A DNA stretch of 6,992 nt from Candidatus Nanohalarchaeota archaeon (GTDB lineage: Archaea; EX4484-52), in the NCBI GenBank assembly GCA_030632385.1, contig DAOVUW010000046.1, positions 1 to 6,992 of the forward strand. The letters are read 5' to 3'. This document shows positions 5,032 through 6,992 of this stretch, piece by piece; the first letter of the stretch is position 1; each line of letters opens with the position of its first letter. Below the pieces are notes generated by a model. That model saw only the letters and a program-made list of their open reading frames with translations. It had not been told where the DNA came from and made no database searches. Both the position numbers and the translations under genes were made by a program.

Positions 5032-5766
5032 CTATATTCTTTCTCCAGGATGTAATTCGCTCGGATACTTGAAAATCTTGTCAAAATGAATTCTTGTTTC
5101 ATTTAAACTAGGAGAGATGGTTTGCATAAACGAGTTTCTTATTCCATCATCCCCTCCCAATATAAATCTCCATCCATCTGGATGAGTAAAAACACCTCTA
5201 AACTTTACAACAACTGCTTCAGAACCATCCTGTAATTTATCATATCCCTTAATATCTGCCTGTAATATTACATCCCCTTTATCATCAATCACTTCAATTC
5301 CCTTATTATCAAAATTTCTATCAAATATTTTATTAGGATTTACTTGCCATTCATTTGCTTCTAATTTTGCGATAATCTGTTCAGATTCATCACGTATTGT
5401 TGAAGATATCTTTAATTTATCATCTTCAATCCAAATATCAAGTCCGTCAAAGAGGGGAGCTCCACTATCTTCTCGTTTAAATTCTTTTAAATCTCCAGAA
5501 ATAATGTCAATGCCCGGACCTACATTTATAATAATGTTTGAAATTTTTGGTTTCAAGTCATCATCAATCACTCCACTTGATTTAGAATACTGATCGGACT
5601 TAAACTCTTTATATGCTACAAGTCCTAAAGAAGATATTAAAAGAATTATTAATATGACGGATATTCTTTTTTCTTTTGAAGATGATTTTTTATTAAATAA
5701 TAAAGGTATTTTTTCAAAAAGTATTATTAAAATCGCAATAGTTAAAATAATAATGTCTACACTCAT
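5032..5766 (-). CDS. Membrane-anchored protein of unknown function, two N-terminal membrane segments
   Basis: A 244-residue protein that I cannot assign. Two hydrophobic helices (about 4-19 and 35-51) with a Lys/Ser-rich link between them (25-34) are followed by a soluble domain of about 190 residues on the same side as the N-terminus. That domain has alternating polar and hydrophobic strands and a notable stretch: SSTIRDESEQIIAKLEANEW (121-140), VNPNKIFDRNFD (142-153), EVIDDKGDVILQADI (158-172). I have an impression of similar stretches in other uncharacterised accessory proteins, but no name. An AGGA ribosome site precedes the ATG at 5766; the stop is TAG. It stands alone between two hairpin-rich regions, suggesting an accessory or cassette gene. 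ATG at 5766 has no good competitor. Confidence 0.7.
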   Translation of the reverse strand: MSVDIIILTIAILIILFEKIPLLFNKKSSSKEKRISVILIILLISSLGLVAYKEFKSDQYSKSSGVIDDDLKPKISNIIINVGPGIDIISGDLKEFKREDSGAPLFDGLDIWIEDDKLKISSTIRDESEQIIAKLEANEWQVNPNKIFDRNFDNKGIEVIDDKGDVILQADIKGYDKLQDGSEAVVVKFRGVFTHPDGWRFILGGDDGIRNSFMQTISPSLNETRIHFDKIFKYPSELHPGERI

Positions 5767-5787
5767 AATATCCTATAAATCAATCAC

Positions 5788-5796
5788 ATATAAAAA
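5788..5796 (-). promoter_or_regulatory. Possible TATA box of the orphan membrane-anchored gene
   Basis: On the minus strand TTTTTATATG is centred about 25 bases before the ATG at 5766. Because an AGGA ribosome site is also present, the real start of transcription may lie elsewhere. Confidence 0.3.
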
Positions 5797-5875
5797 CATT
5801 ACTTTTTACTTCAAGCCTTGCCCTTAAAAATATTGTCTCCATGCGGTCGGATTGATTGGAAATGGAAATTTTACT

Positions 5876-5924
5876 TTGATTTTTTGCCTTCGGCATCGTT
5901 GTACTAAAAATCAACCCTTCGGGG
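5876..5924. repeat. Two adjacent compact hairpins, one with a UUCG loop
   Basis: TTGATTTTT (5876-5884) pairs with AAAAATCAA (5906-5914), 9 pairs, enclosing TGCC-TTC-GGCA (5885-5895). Directly next to it CCC-TTCG-GGG (5915-5924) forms a small UUCG-capped stem. Together they lie at the edge of palindrome B within the gene-free stretch 5767-6099. The first part of that stretch (about 5797-5875) shows nothing recognisable. Confidence 0.5.
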
Positions 5925-6046
5925 AATATAACAAAGCGTTAAGAGATTCCAAAACCTTGCAGGTTTTTCCATCCAAATTTTTGCTTTGGGACAATTGAAA
6001 CTCGCAAAAACTTCTCTTAATGCTATATGTTAAGTTCAATAAAATT
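5924..6046 (+). repeat. Imperfect palindrome B with shared right edge (attC-like)
   Basis: AACAAAGCGTTAAGAG (5930-5945) pairs with CTCTTAATGCTATATGTT (6014-6031): AACA/TGTT outside, an asymmetric unpaired spacer, then AGC/GCT, one wobble and TTAAGAG/CTCTTAA inside. Two outer paired boxes with an unpaired spacer, plus GTTAAGT (6029-6035) fitting the attC core GTTRRRY, resemble integron attC sites. Between the arms are further hairpins: AAAACCT/AGGTTTT (5951-5957 and 5961-5967) and CCAAA/TTTGG (5973-5977 and 5985-5989). The right edge, 6029-6046, repeats that of palindrome A. Confidence 0.45.
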
Positions 6047-6099
6047 TGAGTTCCAAAGGAGTTCCTAGTCATTAAAATGGATTTAAACAATATAATTTT

Positions 6100-6648
6100 T
6101 TACCAAAACATCATAATTGTATTAAGGAACTTTATTAATATCCGTAAGGCAATTATGATTCCAACAATATCAATAATTCTTTTTGTTTTACTTGTTGTCT
6201 TGACAATAAAAAAATCATAAATATCTATAGTTATGTGTGTTAAAAGTAGTCCTATAACAAATAATAGAATATATATCAAATAAACTACTACCACTATCAC
6301 ATCACAATGACGGTAAGAACAAAAATACAAATCCCTGAAAAAGAGTACTATGATTGGTAACAAAGCAATTACGCCATTTACTAATTTTTTATGATTGGAA
6401 TAAAAATCATAGTGAAAGAACAATTTGTTGAATAATATGTATTGACCAAGAATATAAAAACAAAAATATATTAGTATTAATTCATTTAACCCATTTACAA
6501 TCTCAAAAATTTTAAAATATGAAAATAAACCATAAAAAATCAAGAGAACTAAACCTATTTTTATCGAGATTTTTGTTTTCTTATCCATACCATAATATAA
6601 AAGATAAAAATATATAGACAAACACACAACCCTAATTGACAAAACCAT
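6100..6648 (-). CDS. Multi-spanning membrane protein of unknown function
   Basis: An orphan integral membrane protein with no recognised family or catalytic motif. The frame extends to a TTG at 6690 (196 residues). I chose the first ATG, 6648, giving 182 residues, but neither start has a clear ribosome site, and the ATG at 6588 is also possible. On the 196-residue numbering, hydrophobic segments lie near 8-33, 43-61, 70-88, 104-118, 130-151 and 172-189, so about six passes. Short basic loops (DKKTK at 36-40, NHKK at 99-102, KTTSKTKR at 164-171) separate some of them. It is AT-rich with many Ile and Phe codons. It is divergent from the RhuM remnant and sits downstream of palindrome B in the accessory region. 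Confidence 0.6.
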   Translation of the reverse strand: MVLSIRVVCLSIYFYLLYYGMDKKTKISIKIGLVLLIFYGLFSYFKIFEIVNGLNELILIYFCFYILGQYILFNKLFFHYDFYSNHKKLVNGVIALLPIIVLFFRDLYFCSYRHCDVIVVVVYLIYILLFVIGLLLTHITIDIYDFFIVKTTSKTKRIIDIVGIIIALRILIKFLNTIMMFW

Positions 6649-6707
6649 TAAAAAGATAGAAAAGAATATAGACTTATTGCAAGAATACAAAAAATCATTA
6701 ATGGTAA

Positions 6708-6713
6708 GAGGTG
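6708..6713 (+). promoter_or_regulatory. Ribosome binding site of the RhuM-family gene
   Basis: GAGGTG, a strong match to the 16S 3' tail, lies 7 bases before the ATG at 6721 and fixes that start. Confidence 0.65.
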
Positions 6714-6720
6714 TTGAGAT

Positions 6721-6992
6721 ATGAAGAAAAACTTAGCTATTAGAAATTCAACAGCAGAATTTTTAATATTTCAGGCGCAATCAAAAGAAGATTCTATTGA
6801 AGTTAAATACTTAGATGGAACTATTTGGTTGTCGCAGAAAATGATTGCAAAATTATTTGATAAAGGTAGAAGTACAATAGCAGAACATTTAAATTCAATT
6901 TATGAAGAAGAAAAAATCGAAAAAAAACCAAGCTAATTTAATTCGCGACAAGTTCAAAAAGAATGTTCAAGACTAATAGAACGAGATATTGA
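6721..6992 (+). pseudogene. RhuM-family protein, broken by an in-frame TAA and cut by the window end
   Basis: The start MKKNLAIRNSTAEFLIFQAQ (1-20), EDSIEVKYLDGTIWLSQKMIAKLF and STIAEHLNSIYEEEKI are typical of the N-terminal region of RhuM proteins. These are of uncertain molecular role, common in bacterial and some archaeal mobile regions and often near restriction-modification genes. The frame stops at TAA (6934-6936) after 71 residues. The same frame then continues with RQVQKECSRLIERDI up to the window end, matching the family's usual RQVQKEG(S/N)R..ERDIE. Deviations around the break (Ser and Cys where Phe and Gly are expected, apparently one residue short) suggest decay rather than one base error. 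A 71-residue truncated product may still be made, since the ribosome site is intact. Confidence 0.75.

Noticed and set aside
6048..6065. Direct repeat GAGTTCC (two copies 11 bases apart)
   Set aside because: Seven bases in two copies is within chance expectation and it has no clear link to a start, stop or palindrome arm.
4745..6099. CRISPR array in the hairpin-rich regions
   Set aside because: The repeats are few, differ in size and are not regularly spaced; no direct repeat and spacer pattern is present.

Overview
The window comes from a low-GC archaeon. The evidence is a ribosomal protein eS4 (rps4e, absent from bacteria) next to an archaeal-type uL5, TATA-box promoters about 25 bases upstream of leaderless starts and of a tRNA 5' end, and a class II tRNA-Leu without an encoded CCA. 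The lineage cannot be fixed from sequence alone. The detached eS4-uL5 pair and the mobile-looking right end would suit a DPANN-type genome, but that is inference.

Left part (1-3737, minus strand): eS4 and uL5 are read leftward from a very short divergent promoter. They are followed by a class V aminotransferase, a short D-3-phosphoglycerate dehydrogenase (SerA type) and a HAD-type hydrolase that runs off the window. The last three genes are packed with a 1-base gap and a 4-base ATGA overlap. They look like a complete route from 3-phosphoglycerate to serine if the HAD protein is the phosphatase. uL5 has an in-frame UGA: 29 further in-frame codons after it still encode the family's C-terminal helix.

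Middle (3738-4744, plus strand): a PfkB-family sugar kinase is transcribed divergently from eS4. Its stop codon overlaps the TATA box of a tRNA-Leu(UAA) gene.

Right part (4745-6992) looks accessory. A folded segment abuts the tRNA 3' end without a gap. Beyond it are several hairpins, an orphan gene for a membrane-anchored protein (minus), a second block of hairpins, an orphan multi-spanning membrane protein (minus) and the start of a RhuM-family gene (plus) broken by an in-frame TAA. Two large imperfect palindromes flank the first orphan gene and share an 18-base edge (16 of 18 identical) starting with a GTT core. They resemble integron attC sites and are the best candidates for an undescribed mobile or cassette-like structure, but this reading is tentative.
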